NCBI GenBank assembly: GCA_015061685.1
Contig: SUWD01000003.1
Coordinates: 1 to 64,000 of the forward strand
Origin: Lentisphaerota bacterium
Lineage (GTDB): Bacteria > Verrucomicrobiota > Lentisphaeria > Victivallales > Victivallaceae
DNA: 64,000 nucleotides
Reading direction: 5' to 3'
Below the pieces are notes generated by a model. It was not told the DNA's origin. It saw only the letters and a program-made list of their open reading frames with translations, and ran no database searches. The translations under genes were made by a program, and so were the position numbers. Positions 33,528 to 42,926 of this stretch are shown piece after piece; position 1 is the first letter of the stretch; the number at the start of each line of letters is the position of its first letter.

Positions 33528-35092
33528 TATTTCCCCTCCTTTGCCAGTCTTTCAGCTTCTTTGTAATTCGCCCGGGCATTTTCACTCCACTGCCGCATGA
33601 CGGCGGCGACTTGTACTGCAGAATTATCCTTGCCGATTTTAAGCGAAGCTGCCGCTTTGGCAGCATCTTTATATTCAAAGGGCAAGGCGTTGAATTTTGC
33701 CATTGCCTGCGGTACTTTCTCCGGACCTCCGGCGGCGATTATCGCCTGCCATGCCTGCTGCAATTCCACATGCGGATCGAGCATCAACGCCTTTATCACC
33801 TGACGCAGAAGTGAATAATATCTGCCTGTCCACTGCGGGCGGTATTCAAAATCAGCTCCGGAAGCGTAAGGATTATAGTCCGGTTTGAAAAGATTCTGCT
33901 GATTCTCCTTTTCATACAATTCTTTGCGTACCGGGGCCCGGCTCAAAGTATTTTTTTCCGGACCGCCGGGAGTTCCTGCCCGGAATGCGTGCAGTTTCTG
34001 CCCCTCCATTGAGAGCAGGAAATCCACGAATGCTTCAGCAACTTTCCGGTTGGGTGCTCCCCGGAGGATCTGTACCGGGTCAGTTCCGACCGCCGTTCCT
34101 CCTTTGGGCATGATATAAACCACTTTGGATTTGCCGAAACGGTGGGCACTCCACAGCTCCTCGGTGAATCCGTATGTGTCGATCGCCGTGCCGGCTGCGG
34201 CATTGCCGCCGGCAACTTCTCCGACGACTTTGGAAGCTGAATCAGTTATCACTCTGGCATTGGCGAAAATCTTTTTGAGCAGATTCAGTCCGTCATTCCA
34301 TCCGGCACCGGGATTTGCCGCCTGTGCCATACACTGCTGGATAATGATTTCATAACATTTATTTGCTGAACCGGACTTCGTGGGGTCGGCAAGCACGAGA
34401 GTGTTGAAAAATCTGCCGTCTCCCAGATCGCTCCACCTTTCCGGAGCCGGAGCATCTTTCAGCTCGGCGACCCGGTCAATATTGTATAAAATACCGAATG
34501 TGGAAAGCACCACTCCATAATATCTTCCCTGTGCGTCATAGAGACGGTCTCCACCGAATTGTCCGGGGATCACACTCTCTTTGAACCATTCCGGATGCCG
34601 TTTCTGCACCCCTCCGTCAACGGCATAACCGTAATTTGCCATGCGGCTGTGCTCAAAAGTGCCGCCTCCGGCAAAGACGTCGATACCGATGCCGACATTG
34701 GAATTCATGAATTTTTGCCGGATCCAGTGATCTTTCTGCCGGGAGTCGTTGAAAATATCACCGTACTCCTTTTTCCATTCAATGCCTTCTGATTCAAGGG
34801 AAAAGCGGAATTCAGCCCGGAAGCGGTCATCAATGTAACGGGTTATATCCGATGTGCCGCCGGGGGAGCGGAAGTCGATATGCACCTCTTTGCCGTAATG
34901 CTCTTTGTACCATTTGGAAAAAGCCTGTTCATACTCATCCCGGATCGTTTTATTGTGGGCACAAACGACCACCACGGTGTCGGCATCGGCAGAAAAGATG
35001 ACCGGAGCTTCTTCCTTGCGGAACAAAAACGGCATTGCCAGCAGTGAAACGAGCAGAATCAGGCAAATTGAGAGTCTCAACCACATATTCAC
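33527..35092 (-). CDS. ABC transporter extracellular solute-binding protein (iron-type, membrane-anchored)
   Basis: 521 residues, clearly longer than the usual ~340 of FbpA-like proteins. One hydrophobic helix (residues 5-24) without a lipobox Cys or obvious cleavage site suggests an uncleaved membrane anchor. The binding-protein fold is visible in VVVVCAHNKTIRDEYEQAF, GIGIDVFAGGGTFEHSRMAN, GVVLSTFGILYNIDRV, LVLADPTKSGSA and IMPKGGTAVGTDPVQILRGA. A C-terminal extension of ~110 residues (after ~410) is helical and Ala-rich. It sits between the ATPase and permease genes of the same operon. Confidence 0.82.
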   Translation of the reverse strand: MNMWLRLSICLILLVSLLAMPFLFRKEEAPVIFSADADTVVVVCAHNKTIRDEYEQAFSKWYKEHYGKEVHIDFRSPGGTSDITRYIDDRFRAEFRFSLESEGIEWKKEYGDIFNDSRQKDHWIRQKFMNSNVGIGIDVFAGGGTFEHSRMANYGYAVDGGVQKRHPEWFKESVIPGQFGGDRLYDAQGRYYGVVLSTFGILYNIDRVAELKDAPAPERWSDLGDGRFFNTLVLADPTKSGSANKCYEIIIQQCMAQAANPGAGWNDGLNLLKKIFANARVITDSASKVVGEVAGGNAAAGTAIDTYGFTEELWSAHRFGKSKVVYIMPKGGTAVGTDPVQILRGAPNRKVAEAFVDFLLSMEGQKLHAFRAGTPGGPEKNTLSRAPVRKELYEKENQQNLFKPDYNPYASGADFEYRPQWTGRYYSLLRQVIKALMLDPHVELQQAWQAIIAAGGPEKVPQAMAKFNALPFEYKDAAKAAASLKIGKDNSAVQVAAVMRQWSENARANYKEAERLAKEGK

Positions 35093-36118
35093 TTACTCCA
35101 GTGCCAGCAGAAATCCATCATCAAAAGCCAGAAAAACTTCGTCACCGTTTTTGCGGTCAGGCGGGGCACACTCTTTTACTGCCAGAATTGTCCCGTTTGC
35201 TTCACAGAGCCATTCGCAACAGTCTCCGAGGAATGTCCCCTGCCTGACTGTCGCCTGAAATGCTCCCGGCGTACCGGCGGAAACGAAACGGATCCTCTCC
35301 GGACGGATCGCCCCGGCAACGGCTGAAGCGGAAGTTTTTGCCAGCTGAAATGTCCCGAAAGAAGTTTCCAGAGAATTACCGGAAATTTTGCCCTCAATGA
35401 TATTCATATCTCCGAGGAATGTCCCGGTGAAACGATTCGCCGGGAAGTTGTAGAGTTCCCGGGGCGTGCCGCATTGACAGATACTTCCATCTTTAAGCAC
35501 CGCCATCCGGTCTGCCATGCTCAAAGCCTCCTGCCGGTCGTGGGTGACGTAAATGGCAGTTTGATTTCTCTGCCGGCAGATACGGACGATCTCGCTTCGC
35601 ATATTGTCTCTCAAACGGGCATCGAGGTTGGAAAGCGGTTCATCCAGAAGCAGTACCGCCGGACGCACGGCCAAAGCTCTTGCCAGAGCCACCCGCTGCT
35701 GCTGACCGCCGGAGAGCGACGGGACCTTACGACTGCCGCAATCACCCAATTGGACAGCCTCCAATGCCGAATTGACCTCGTCTTTCAGCTTCTGTCCGGA
35801 TATTCCCATGATCCTCAAGCCGAAAGCGATATTTTCAAAAACCGTCAGATGCGGCCACAAAGCGTAATTTTGAAACATCATTGCCGCCTGCCGTTTCTCC
35901 GGCGGCAGCGAAGATATCTCCACTCCGTTGAAACTTATCGTACCGGCATCCTGTTTTTCCAGCCCGGCAAGGATCCGGAGCAAGGTCGATTTGCCGCATC
36001 CGGACGGTCCCAGGAGGAAAAACAACTCCCCGTCGGCAACTTTCAGCGACAATTCCCGCAGAACCGGCTTGCCGGGAACAAAACTTTTGCTGATATTTTT
36101 CAGAAATACTTCCGCCAT
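35093..36118 (-). CDS. ABC transporter ATP-binding protein (iron/polyamine type)
   Basis: 341 residues. All nucleotide-binding motifs are intact: Walker A GPSGCGKST (~38-46), Q-loop MMFQNYALWPH, signature LSGGQQQRVALARAL, Walker B VLLLDEPLSNLDARL and switch His in YVTHDRQEALS. The C-terminal ~110 residues form a TOBE-type regulatory domain. It drives uptake through the permease encoded downstream. The gene follows the sigma factor gene after three bases, which is unusual. Confidence 0.92.
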   Translation of the reverse strand: MAEVFLKNISKSFVPGKPVLRELSLKVADGELFFLLGPSGCGKSTLLRILAGLEKQDAGTISFNGVEISSLPPEKRQAAMMFQNYALWPHLTVFENIAFGLRIMGISGQKLKDEVNSALEAVQLGDCGSRKVPSLSGGQQQRVALARALAVRPAVLLLDEPLSNLDARLRDNMRSEIVRICRQRNQTAIYVTHDRQEALSMADRMAVLKDGSICQCGTPRELYNFPANRFTGTFLGDMNIIEGKISGNSLETSFGTFQLAKTSASAVAGAIRPERIRFVSAGTPGAFQATVRQGTFLGDCCEWLCEANGTILAVKECAPPDRKNGDEVFLAFDDGFLLALE

Positions 36119-36121
36119 AAC

Positions 36122-37480
36122 TCAAAAACCTCCCGGATGAATACATCCATCTATATATTTAAGCTTTTCCGGTGAACGCAGTGTTGCCAGAATTTTGATC
36201 TCCAGCTGTCTGACCCTCTCACGGGTCAGGTGCAGCTTGCGGCTGATCTCATCCAACGGCTGTACCTGATTGCCGAAAAGCCCGAAACGCATAATAATGA
36301 TCTGCTGTTCTCTTTCCGGCAGAGTGTTCAACATCTCCCGGAAACGGTCATACAATATCCGGCGGGCAAGTTCCTTTGCCGGTTCATAAGTTGATTCATC
36401 GGCGATAAGTTCTTCAAGGACGGAACCGTCTTCATCGCTGCCGATCTGGGTTTGCAAACTGATGGTCTGCATAGCCATTTTTCTTACGGCACTTATTCTG
36501 GCTTCGGGCAGTTCCATCTGGCGTGCGATCTCCCAGTTTTCCGGTTCTCTGCCGTGGAGCTGGAGAAAATTCTGCTCGGTACGCCGGATATTCTGGATCA
36601 ATTTTATCATGTGCATCGGCAGCCGGATGACCCGGGATTGTTCAGCGATGATGCGGAAAATATAGTGCCTTATCCACCAGCTGGCGTAAGTACTGAATTT
36701 ATAACCGAGGTCAAAGTCAAATCTTTCCAATGCCCGGAGTAAGCCGAGATTGCCCTCCTGGATCAGGTCGCTGAAAGGTATCCCCCGGTTGCGGAATTTC
36801 TGGGCGATACTGACGACCAGACGCAAATTTGCTTCGACCATGCGGTTGCGCAATCCGGCGAAAACTTTAGCCGCCTGACAGAGCTCAGCCAGGTGGACGG
36901 ATAATTCATCCGGTTTCATAAGCAGTTTACCGGCAAGTAATTCTGATTTATCCTGTTCAACAGTGTCAAATGCTTCCGGCGGCAGGTTTTTGTCTTCCCA
37001 GCTGAAATCCGGGATCAGCATCCGGACGTAACCGCAAATGATATTCAAATACTCCTCTGCGACACCGACCTGAATACCGTACCGGGTCAGAAGTTTTGCC
37101 AGATTTTCCCTTAAAACAGAACAATTTTCCCCGGCGGAAAAAGCCTTTTCCAGATCATCAAGTGCAGCGGCGATCTCTTTACGCCAGGGAAGAAAGAATG
37201 ACGGCGGCGGGAGTTTGCCGTTTTCAAAGGAGGAGGGGAGAAATAATTCCGTTAATTCCGATTCCCCGGCGGCACCTTTATCCAGCATCATAAGCATTTC
37301 TCTTGCGGTAAAGGCAAAACAACTGACTGCCCGGTGCAAAGCACCTGCGGAAAGAGCAAATTCACTGCATAAAGTTTGCTGCTCTTCCGGGGTGGGGACA
37401 TCGAGCTGCCCCAGATGACGCAGATAGCTGTTGAGGGCCCCTGAATCACCGTTGCCGGATGGAATCGTTACTTTTCCCAT
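36122..37480 (-). CDS. RNA polymerase sigma-70-family factor (group 1/2-like)
   Basis: 452 residues. Region 1.2 (LNSYLRHLGQLDVPTPEEQQ), a non-conserved stretch of ~170 residues, region 2 (NRMVEANLRLVVSIAQKFRN; DLIQEGNLGLLRALERFDFD; KFSTYASWWIRHYIFRII), region 3 (RLPMHMIKLIQNIRRTEQNF) and region 4 (LPEREQQIIIMRFGLFG; HLTRERVRQLEIKILATL) are present. Because it lies inside an operon with transport and sugar genes and overlaps ispD by 12 bp, it could be the primary sigma factor or an alternative RpoS/RpoD-like one; the sequence alone does not settle this. Confidence 0.88.
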   Translation of the reverse strand: MGKVTIPSGNGDSGALNSYLRHLGQLDVPTPEEQQTLCSEFALSAGALHRAVSCFAFTAREMLMMLDKGAAGESELTELFLPSSFENGKLPPPSFFLPWRKEIAAALDDLEKAFSAGENCSVLRENLAKLLTRYGIQVGVAEEYLNIICGYVRMLIPDFSWEDKNLPPEAFDTVEQDKSELLAGKLLMKPDELSVHLAELCQAAKVFAGLRNRMVEANLRLVVSIAQKFRNRGIPFSDLIQEGNLGLLRALERFDFDLGYKFSTYASWWIRHYIFRIIAEQSRVIRLPMHMIKLIQNIRRTEQNFLQLHGREPENWEIARQMELPEARISAVRKMAMQTISLQTQIGSDEDGSVLEELIADESTYEPAKELARRILYDRFREMLNTLPEREQQIIIMRFGLFGNQVQPLDEISRKLHLTRERVRQLEIKILATLRSPEKLKYIDGCIHPGGF

Positions 37481-38163
37481 GTTCTTCCCCCGCTGAATAT
37501 CCGCTGCAATTTACCCAAATCATCCGGAGAAGTCAATTTCAAATTCCATTCACCGGATTCAACCAGTACCACCGGAAAGCCTGCCAGACGCATGATTTCA
37601 GCATCATCCGTGGGTACTTGACCCTGCAAAGATTCGCAGGCGTGCCGGTAATTTACAATATCAAATATCTGCGGCGTTTCCGCATGATAGACCTTATCCC
37701 GGGAAACCGGGAGCAGTATCATGCCGTTGTCATCAGCCAGTTTCAAGCTGTCAGCGACTTTGCCGGCGGCAACAGCTCCGCCGGTCTCTCTGGCTCTGGC
37801 GGCAACTTTTTCCAGCAGTTTTCCGCTTGCCAGCGGTCTGGCGGCATCGTGGATCGCCACCAGACCGGAAGATAATTCAAGTGCATCAAGTGCATTACGC
37901 ACCGATGACACCCGGTCTTTGCCGCCGGGAACAAAGCGTATCTGACTGCCCGGCAGAAATTTTTCTGTCAGACAGCGGAATTCATCCAATGCACTTTCCC
38001 TTACGGCAACGACCATATTTCCGGGGGCGACAAACGGCAGAAAATTGCTTATACTGTGGAGAAATACCGGCATCCCTGCCAAATCCTCCAGCAGTTTGTC
38101 TTTCTCACCGTACCGCTGCGAACTGCCGCCCGCAGCGATGATCACCCCCAGATCGGAAATCAT
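37468..38163 (-). CDS. ispD: 2-C-methyl-D-erythritol 4-phosphate cytidylyltransferase
   Basis: 231 residues. It makes CDP-methylerythritol from MEP and CTP in the non-mevalonate isoprenoid pathway. Motifs: VIIAAGGSSQRYGEKDKLLE (the nucleotide-binding loop), PGGKDRVSSVRNALDAL, VAIHDAARPL and the C-terminal EWNLKLTSPDDLG. It overlaps the sigma factor gene by 12 bp and follows the PIG-L gene after three bases. Confidence 0.93.
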   Translation of the reverse strand: MISDLGVIIAAGGSSQRYGEKDKLLEDLAGMPVFLHSISNFLPFVAPGNMVVAVRESALDEFRCLTEKFLPGSQIRFVPGGKDRVSSVRNALDALELSSGLVAIHDAARPLASGKLLEKVAARARETGGAVAAGKVADSLKLADDNGMILLPVSRDKVYHAETPQIFDIVNYRHACESLQGQVPTDDAEIMRLAGFPVVLVESGEWNLKLTSPDDLGKLQRIFSGGRTWEK

Positions 38164-38166
38164 GAT

Positions 38167-38928
38167 TTAATTGACCGCAGGACGGGCAATCACGCCGAGC
38201 GGATCGAAGTTGTCCGGGCAGAAACCATTGGGATTGTGACGGACCCAGCCTTCGGCGTATTCACAGAATCCGCAGAGTTCACCCATCGCTTTGGCACGGG
38301 ATGCCATATCTTCCAGATAGGCGTCCATACCCTGACTCTCATCCAGCCACTGTTTCTGGGTCTGGTGGCAGTTGAGCATCTGACGTTTCAGCGGGATCGT
38401 GGAAGTGACATCCACGAAAATATCCGGAGTGACCGGACGGTTGAGCTGATCTTTCAGAGACAGCGGCAGAGAGTGATAGACTGCCACGTCGGTCATCACC
38501 GGCGGCACATCCTCAACTCCGCGGAAGTTGCCCATGCCGCGGCAGAAAGCGGCAGAAACCGCCAGACGTCCGGCATTGATGTGGTCTTCCATATAGTCGA
38601 AAGGACCGTGAGTAAGCACGATCTCCGGATCGACTTCACGGATGACCCGGACAACTTTGGTGAGCTGTTCGGTATTGTAGAATACCTCAAGGTCGTGGGT
38701 GATGGGAGCGTGGAAAATCGCTCCTGCCATCTCTGCCGCCGCTTTGGCTTCTTCCAAACGGCGGGCGGCGAGAGCACTGTGTCCGAGCATATTGCCGCCG
38801 AGAGCCCCGTCGGCAATATTCATGTAATGGATCTCATAACCCAGCTCTTTGAGCCGGATCAGAGTTCCTGCCATCATAAATTCAATGTCGTCAGGATGAC
38901 TGGCAACTGCAATCGCTCTTTTAGCCAT
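38167..38928 (-). CDS. PIG-L/LmbE-family deacetylase
   Basis: 253 residues from ATG 38928. The family removes acetyl groups from N-acetylglucosamine-containing compounds, using zinc. The motif VASHPDDIEFMMAGTLIRLK (metal-binding His, Asp, Asp) is at the N-terminus, with LTHGPFDYMEDHINAGRLAV later (second metal His in EDHINA). An in-frame TTG at 38934 overlaps the previous stop, but the ATG is preferred. With the NagB-like protein upstream it fits amino-sugar metabolism: deacetylation and deamination of related sugars (inference). Confidence 0.85.
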   Translation of the reverse strand: MAKRAIAVASHPDDIEFMMAGTLIRLKELGYEIHYMNIADGALGGNMLGHSALAARRLEEAKAAAEMAGAIFHAPITHDLEVFYNTEQLTKVVRVIREVDPEIVLTHGPFDYMEDHINAGRLAVSAAFCRGMGNFRGVEDVPPVMTDVAVYHSLPLSLKDQLNRPVTPDIFVDVTSTIPLKRQMLNCHQTQKQWLDESQGMDAYLEDMASRAKAMGELCGFCEYAEGWVRHNPNGFCPDNFDPLGVIARPAVN

Positions 38929-38930
38929 GA

Positions 38931-39860
38931 TCAATGCATCTCCACGTCACAAACACCGAATCCGGGGCGGTAGAAGTTGAATACCACATCATCATGCTCG
39001 CTGAGCAGAGACATCGGGACGGCACTGTCGGCGATCTTCTGGGAGATCATAAAGGTGGTCAGACGCATACCGAAAGGATTGTCGTGATGACCGGGGTGCC
39101 AGATGGAGACGCGTTCGCTTTTCCAGGTCTGGACGGGACCGACGGTGAAAGCACGGCTGGGAACATTCTGGACGGTACCGCCGCCGGAGGTACGGGCATT
39201 CTGGATCAGGGTGATCGGGTGAAGCTCGACCAAACGGGTGCCTTTCTGACGGTATTCGGCAGGGGTCGGCGGATTGTCTTTGTAAGCACCTTCACGACGG
39301 ACGGGGTCGTTGAAAGCCCAGTGTTTGGTCTCTCCCTGACCGCCCTGCATGATGAGACATTTTGCTTCGTCATAGGACTTCTCATAGGCAGCGATGTCGC
39401 CGTTGGGGAAGTGCATGTTTTCGGCGGGCATACGCAGTTCCGGACGGATGCGGGAGAAGCAGAGATCCCAGTCAGCTTTGGCGAAGCCGAGGGGGAAATC
39501 CATGCCGGCGGGAACATCACCGTCCAGAGCCCACTCGTCCATGCCCCAGAAGTGGGCATTTTTCAAGCTCAAACCGGTTTCGTTGACGATCTGGGCGACC
39601 AGCGGGAGCTGTTCGGTAGGACCGATAGGACCGCAGATACCGCAGGGATTGTCAGCGGTGGCTTTTTTCCAGCAGTTGATATATTCCAGAGCTTCGGCGC
39701 AGTAGAATTCCTGAAAGGTGTCGAAAAGGTTGATTTTGAAACCGGGACGCTCGAAACTTTTCAGATTGTCGATGTTGATTCTGGCGGCGGCGTCAAGGAT
39801 CTCACGATCCAGAGTCGTATAATCCCACCAGTCGGCGGAAATTTTGGAATAAGCTCTCAT
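38931..39860 (-). CDS. Glucosamine-6-phosphate deaminase-like protein (NagB/SIS-type isomerase family)
   Basis: 309 residues from ATG 39860 with AAAGGAGAG upstream. The fold of glucosamine-6-phosphate deaminases is suggested by [20 protein letters not shown], then [15 protein letters not shown] (the catalytic DE pair) and a distal [14 protein letters not shown] segment. It is only distantly like the canonical nagB at 52827 and may act on a related sugar phosphate. It starts the run of seven tightly packed minus-strand genes behind the promoter at 39928-39956. Confidence 0.7.
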   Translation of the reverse strand: MRAYSKISADWWDYTTLDREILDAAARINIDNLKSFERPGFKINLFDTFQEFYCAEALEYINCWKKATADNPCGICGPIGPTEQLPLVAQIVNETGLSLKNAHFWGMDEWALDGDVPAGMDFPLGFAKADWDLCFSRIRPELRMPAENMHFPNGDIAAYEKSYDEAKCLIMQGGQGETKHWAFNDPVRREGAYKDNPPTPAEYRQKGTRLVELHPITLIQNARTSGGGTVQNVPSRAFTVGPVQTWKSERVSIWHPGHHDNPFGMRLTTFMISQKIADSAVPMSLLSEHDDVVFNFYRPGFGVCDVEMH

Positions 39861-39927
39861 TTTTCTCTCCTTTTGTTTGGTTGTTTTTGAGCAAAGCTTA
39901 TCTGCTTGAAATATTGGCAATCACAGA

Positions 39928-39956
39928 ACTATATCACCGAAGTTTATTTTTTGCAA
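39928..39956 (-). promoter_or_regulatory. Promoter of the NagB-like/PIG-L/ispD/sigma/ABC run
   Basis: TTGCAA (39956-39951), 17-bp spacer, TATAGT (39933-39928) on the minus strand. The -35 lies inside the 3' end of tilS. The promoter is about 70 bp before the start at 39860. Confidence 0.55.
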
Positions 39957-41287
39957 GTTTTCCCGGCAAAATCTTTGATTTTTTCCGCCGAAATCATTAT
40001 TCCCGGCTTCCCCGGAGTTACCGGATACTCTCCGGAGTGGCGGATTCCCGGCAGGAAAAGAGCCTGTTTTTGAGTGGTTCTCAAAACCGGATTGACGGGG
40101 AATGCGGCGATTTTCCGCTTGATCCGCAAATCTTTTATTTTTACAGCACTTTTTCTGCCGAATGGAACCATTTTTTCACCCTCCTCCGGGACTCCGATCT
40201 CCAGGATTTCCGGAAGTTCAGCAACATTGAAGCAGGCTTGATAAAGCGTGATATTTTCCGGAAGTTCCGTGATCATTTCTGCGGTAAAACGCCAACTGCC
40301 CCAGACAATGCTTCTCTTTTCTCTCCAATTCCAGAGGATCTTTTCCGGAAGTTCCCTGTGCGGATAAATCATGCCGCCTGAAAAGTGGAGGATACGTTTT
40401 TCATCCAGCATACATATTCCGCTTTTCTGATTTTCAACCATGTCGGCAAAGTGATGGATCGCACCGGCAGTCAGCGGAGAATCATCGTTGAAAAACTCTT
40501 TGCAAAGCAGCCGGAGCATCCGGCAGATCATCGCCTTGTCCCGGTGCAGATACCAGAAAGACTGCTCATAACGGTCATCGGCATTATTGTAATAATTCAT
40601 TGCCGTTTCGTCAAGATATGCGGCATCGTATGCGAGATTTTCCAAAGTGGCAGCGACAGCCTTTTTGCCGCCGGAAAAAAGCCGGTAAAACTCCGGCAGG
40701 ATCTTGTTCCTCAAGGCGTTGCGGGTAAAGTCACCGGATAAATTGCTGGAATCCACCGCCCACGAGGTTATCCCGTTTTCTTTCAGAAATTCCTCGATCT
40801 CACTGCGGGTGTGAATAAGAAGCGGACGGAAAAACTTCACTCCCCCGACGACAGAATACAACTGCATCCCGGTCAATCCCGAAGCATTGCTGCCTCTGCC
40901 GATACGGATAAATAAATTTTCGATCCGGTCATCAAGATGGTGACCGAGCAGCACGACCGGGTCGGAATAATTTTTACACAGTTCTTTCCATTTTTCCAGA
41001 CGTGCCTGTCTTGCTCTGGATTCCAGATTGCCGCCGGGAGAGATATGAAGGTCGATTTTCAGAAATTTCACATTGAGTTTACGGGCAAATTTTTCTGCAT
41101 TCTCTGCTTCCAGATCGGATTCCCTGCCCCGCAAATGGTGATTGAAATGCACGGCAAGCAATCCACAACCGGATTTTTCCGAACCCCGGGCCGCCATCAG
41201 AAGCAGTGCGGTACTGTCCGCCCCGCCGGAAAAACCGACCAGAAGCTGACCGTGAAAGTTTGAAAAAATTGAATAATCCATTTGCAT
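39944..41287 (-). CDS. tilS: tRNA(Ile)-lysidine synthetase
   Basis: 447 residues. It attaches lysine to C34 of tRNA-Ile(CAU), using ATP, so that AUA is read correctly. The N-type ATP pyrophosphatase motif LLVGFSGGADSTALLLMAAR, then AVHFNHHLRGRESDLEAENA, GHHLDDRIENLFIRIGRGSN and DSSNLSGDFTRNALRNKILP are present. The C-terminal ~130 residues contain the less conserved TilS_C domain. Start may be 41287 or 41281 (MQMDYSIF); both fit the AAGGGAT ribosome site. Confidence 0.92.
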   Translation of the reverse strand: MQMDYSIFSNFHGQLLVGFSGGADSTALLLMAARGSEKSGCGLLAVHFNHHLRGRESDLEAENAEKFARKLNVKFLKIDLHISPGGNLESRARQARLEKWKELCKNYSDPVVLLGHHLDDRIENLFIRIGRGSNASGLTGMQLYSVVGGVKFFRPLLIHTRSEIEEFLKENGITSWAVDSSNLSGDFTRNALRNKILPEFYRLFSGGKKAVAATLENLAYDAAYLDETAMNYYNNADDRYEQSFWYLHRDKAMICRMLRLLCKEFFNDDSPLTAGAIHHFADMVENQKSGICMLDEKRILHFSGGMIYPHRELPEKILWNWREKRSIVWGSWRFTAEMITELPENITLYQACFNVAELPEILEIGVPEEGEKMVPFGRKSAVKIKDLRIKRKIAAFPVNPVLRTTQKQALFLPGIRHSGEYPVTPGKPGIMISAEKIKDFAGKTCKK

Positions 41288-41307
41288 TTATCCCTTATAT
41301 GCTTTAT

Positions 41308-41335
41308 AATATAGCGTTGCCACGCCGTTATGCAA
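41308..41335 (-). promoter_or_regulatory. Promoter of tilS
   Basis: TTGCAT (41335-41330), 16-bp spacer, TATATT (41313-41308) on the minus strand. It overlaps the divergent rdgB promoter. Confidence 0.5.
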
Positions 41336-41344
41336 TAGTATAGA
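41317..41344 (+). promoter_or_regulatory. Promoter of the rdgB-Bax1 operon
   Basis: TTGCCA (41317-41322), 16-bp spacer, TATAGA (41339-41344), about 40 bp before rdgB. Confidence 0.5.
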
Positions 41345-41385
41345 CTGAATTTAAATATAAAATAATCACACGGAGTAATTGAATC

Positions 41386-41985
41386 ATGGCTTATATCGTC
41401 GCTGCCACCGGCAATCAGCATAAACTTGCCGAATACGCCCAGCTGCTTGAGGGACAGAATATCGAACTCAAATCCCTCAACGATTATCCCGGCTATACCG
41501 AGCCGGAGGAAAACGGGACAACTTTCAAAGAAAATGCTTCCATCAAGGCCCTCGCCGCCTGCAAATATTGCGATGTTCCGGCATTTGCCGATGATTCCGG
41601 ACTGGAGGTCGAAGCTCTTGACAACCGGCCGGGCATCCACTCCTCACGCTATGCCGCTACTGATACAGAACGCATTGCCAAACTGCTTAAAGAATTGGAG
41701 GGCAAAGAGAACCGCCGTGCCCGTTTCGTCTGTGTCATCGCCATTGCCGCCAACGGAGAAGTCATTGAGACCTTTGAGGGCGAAGTAAAAGGTACTATTC
41801 TCTCCGCCCCCCGGGGTGAAAACGGTTTCGGTTACGATCCCATATTCCAGCCGGACGGCTTTGACAGGAGCTTTGCCGAATTGACCCAGGAGGAGAAAAA
41901 CCGGATCAGCCACCGGGCCAATGCTTACGCCAAAGCACTGGAATTTGTGGAAGATGAGATGTCAATTCTGGATGATGAATTCTGA
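41386..41985 (+). CDS. rdgB: RdgB/HAM1-family noncanonical purine NTP pyrophosphatase
   Basis: 199 residues. It hydrolyses dITP, XTP and similar damaged purine nucleotides to monophosphates, keeping them out of DNA. Signatures: VAATGNQHKLAEYAQLL, EENGTTFKENASIKALAA, PAFADDSGLEVEALDNRPG and GENGFGYDPIFQPDG, ending with LTQEEKNRISHRANA. It is the first of six plus-strand genes, spaced 2 bp from the next, and goes with the DNA repair genes downstream (XPB-like, Bax1-like). Confidence 0.95.
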   Translation: MAYIVAATGNQHKLAEYAQLLEGQNIELKSLNDYPGYTEPEENGTTFKENASIKALAACKYCDVPAFADDSGLEVEALDNRPGIHSSRYAATDTERIAKLLKELEGKENRRARFVCVIAIAANGEVIETFEGEVKGTILSAPRGENGFGYDPIFQPDGFDRSFAELTQEEKNRISHRANAYAKALEFVEDEMSILDDEF

Positions 41986-41987
41986 AA

Positions 41988-42914
41988 ATGGATCTTTCGC
42001 GACGGATCATCCGCACCTCCATTGACTGGAGCGGAAACGGTTTGACTTTGATCGATTTCCTCTCCGGGCGATTCACTTACCGCTCAAAAGAGGAGTGGAT
42101 AACCCGGATAAATTCCGGAGAAATCACCCTCAACAACAAGATCGTGCCGCCGGAAACTTTACTGGTTCTGCACGATTGCGTGGAGTACCGCCCGGAAGAT
42201 ATCGAAGAACCTCCTGCCGATCTGGATTACCGGATCGTTTTTGAGGATGATTCTTTGCTGGTCATCGACAAGCCGGGGAATTTGTGTATGCACCCGGCAG
42301 GACCGTTTTTCAAACACACTTTGTGGCATCTGCTCTGTTCAAAATACGGAACCATCCACTTTGTCAACCGTCTTGACCGGGAGACCAGCGGGCTGCTTCT
42401 GGCAGTAAAAGAGCCGAAACTTGCCAAACAGCTTGCCAAAAGTGTGAGTTTCAAACGTTATCTGGCGGTGGTTCACGGTGAATTCCCCGAAGAATTACTC
42501 GCAGAGGGTTTCCTTGTTGACGCCAATTCGGTCGTCCGTAAAAAACGTAAATTCGTCAGTCAGATGCCGGATAATCCCCCCTTTGAGAGTGCAAAAACCG
42601 CCTTTGTCCGGCAAAAATATATCAACGGCATGTCATTGGTGGAGGCAACTCTTTTCACCGGGCGGATGCATCAGATAAGAGCGACGCTCTTTTCGCTGGG
42701 ATTTCCGGTGGCAGGGGATAAACTTTACGGTCCGGATGAGAGGTTTTACTTGAAACAGAGTTCCGGAGAGTTGAGTGCTGACGACCGGGCGAAACTGCTC
42801 ATTTCCCGGCAGGCTCTCCACTCGGCAGAGCTTGAATTCATCCATCCGCAAAGCAAAGAAAAACTTGTTTTCAATTCTCCGCTTCCTGCGGAACTGCAAA
42901 GTCTTCTGAAATGA
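41988..42914 (+). CDS. RluA-family pseudouridine synthase
   Basis: 308 residues. The N-terminal ~75 residues are an S4 RNA-binding domain (EEWITRINSGEITLNNKIV). The catalytic domain follows with VFEDDSLLVIDKPGNLCMHP and the invariant Asp in HFVNRLDRETSGLLLAV, then the TGRMHQIRATLFSLGFPVAG segment. It isomerises uridine in rRNA or tRNA; which site cannot be told. It is translationally close to rdgB and followed by a small membrane protein gene. Confidence 0.88.
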   Translation: MDLSRRIIRTSIDWSGNGLTLIDFLSGRFTYRSKEEWITRINSGEITLNNKIVPPETLLVLHDCVEYRPEDIEEPPADLDYRIVFEDDSLLVIDKPGNLCMHPAGPFFKHTLWHLLCSKYGTIHFVNRLDRETSGLLLAVKEPKLAKQLAKSVSFKRYLAVVHGEFPEELLAEGFLVDANSVVRKKRKFVSQMPDNPPFESAKTAFVRQKYINGMSLVEATLFTGRMHQIRATLFSLGFPVAGDKLYGPDERFYLKQSSGELSADDRAKLLISRQALHSAELEFIHPQSKEKLVFNSPLPAELQSLLK

Positions 42915-42926
42915 AAGGATTTTTTT

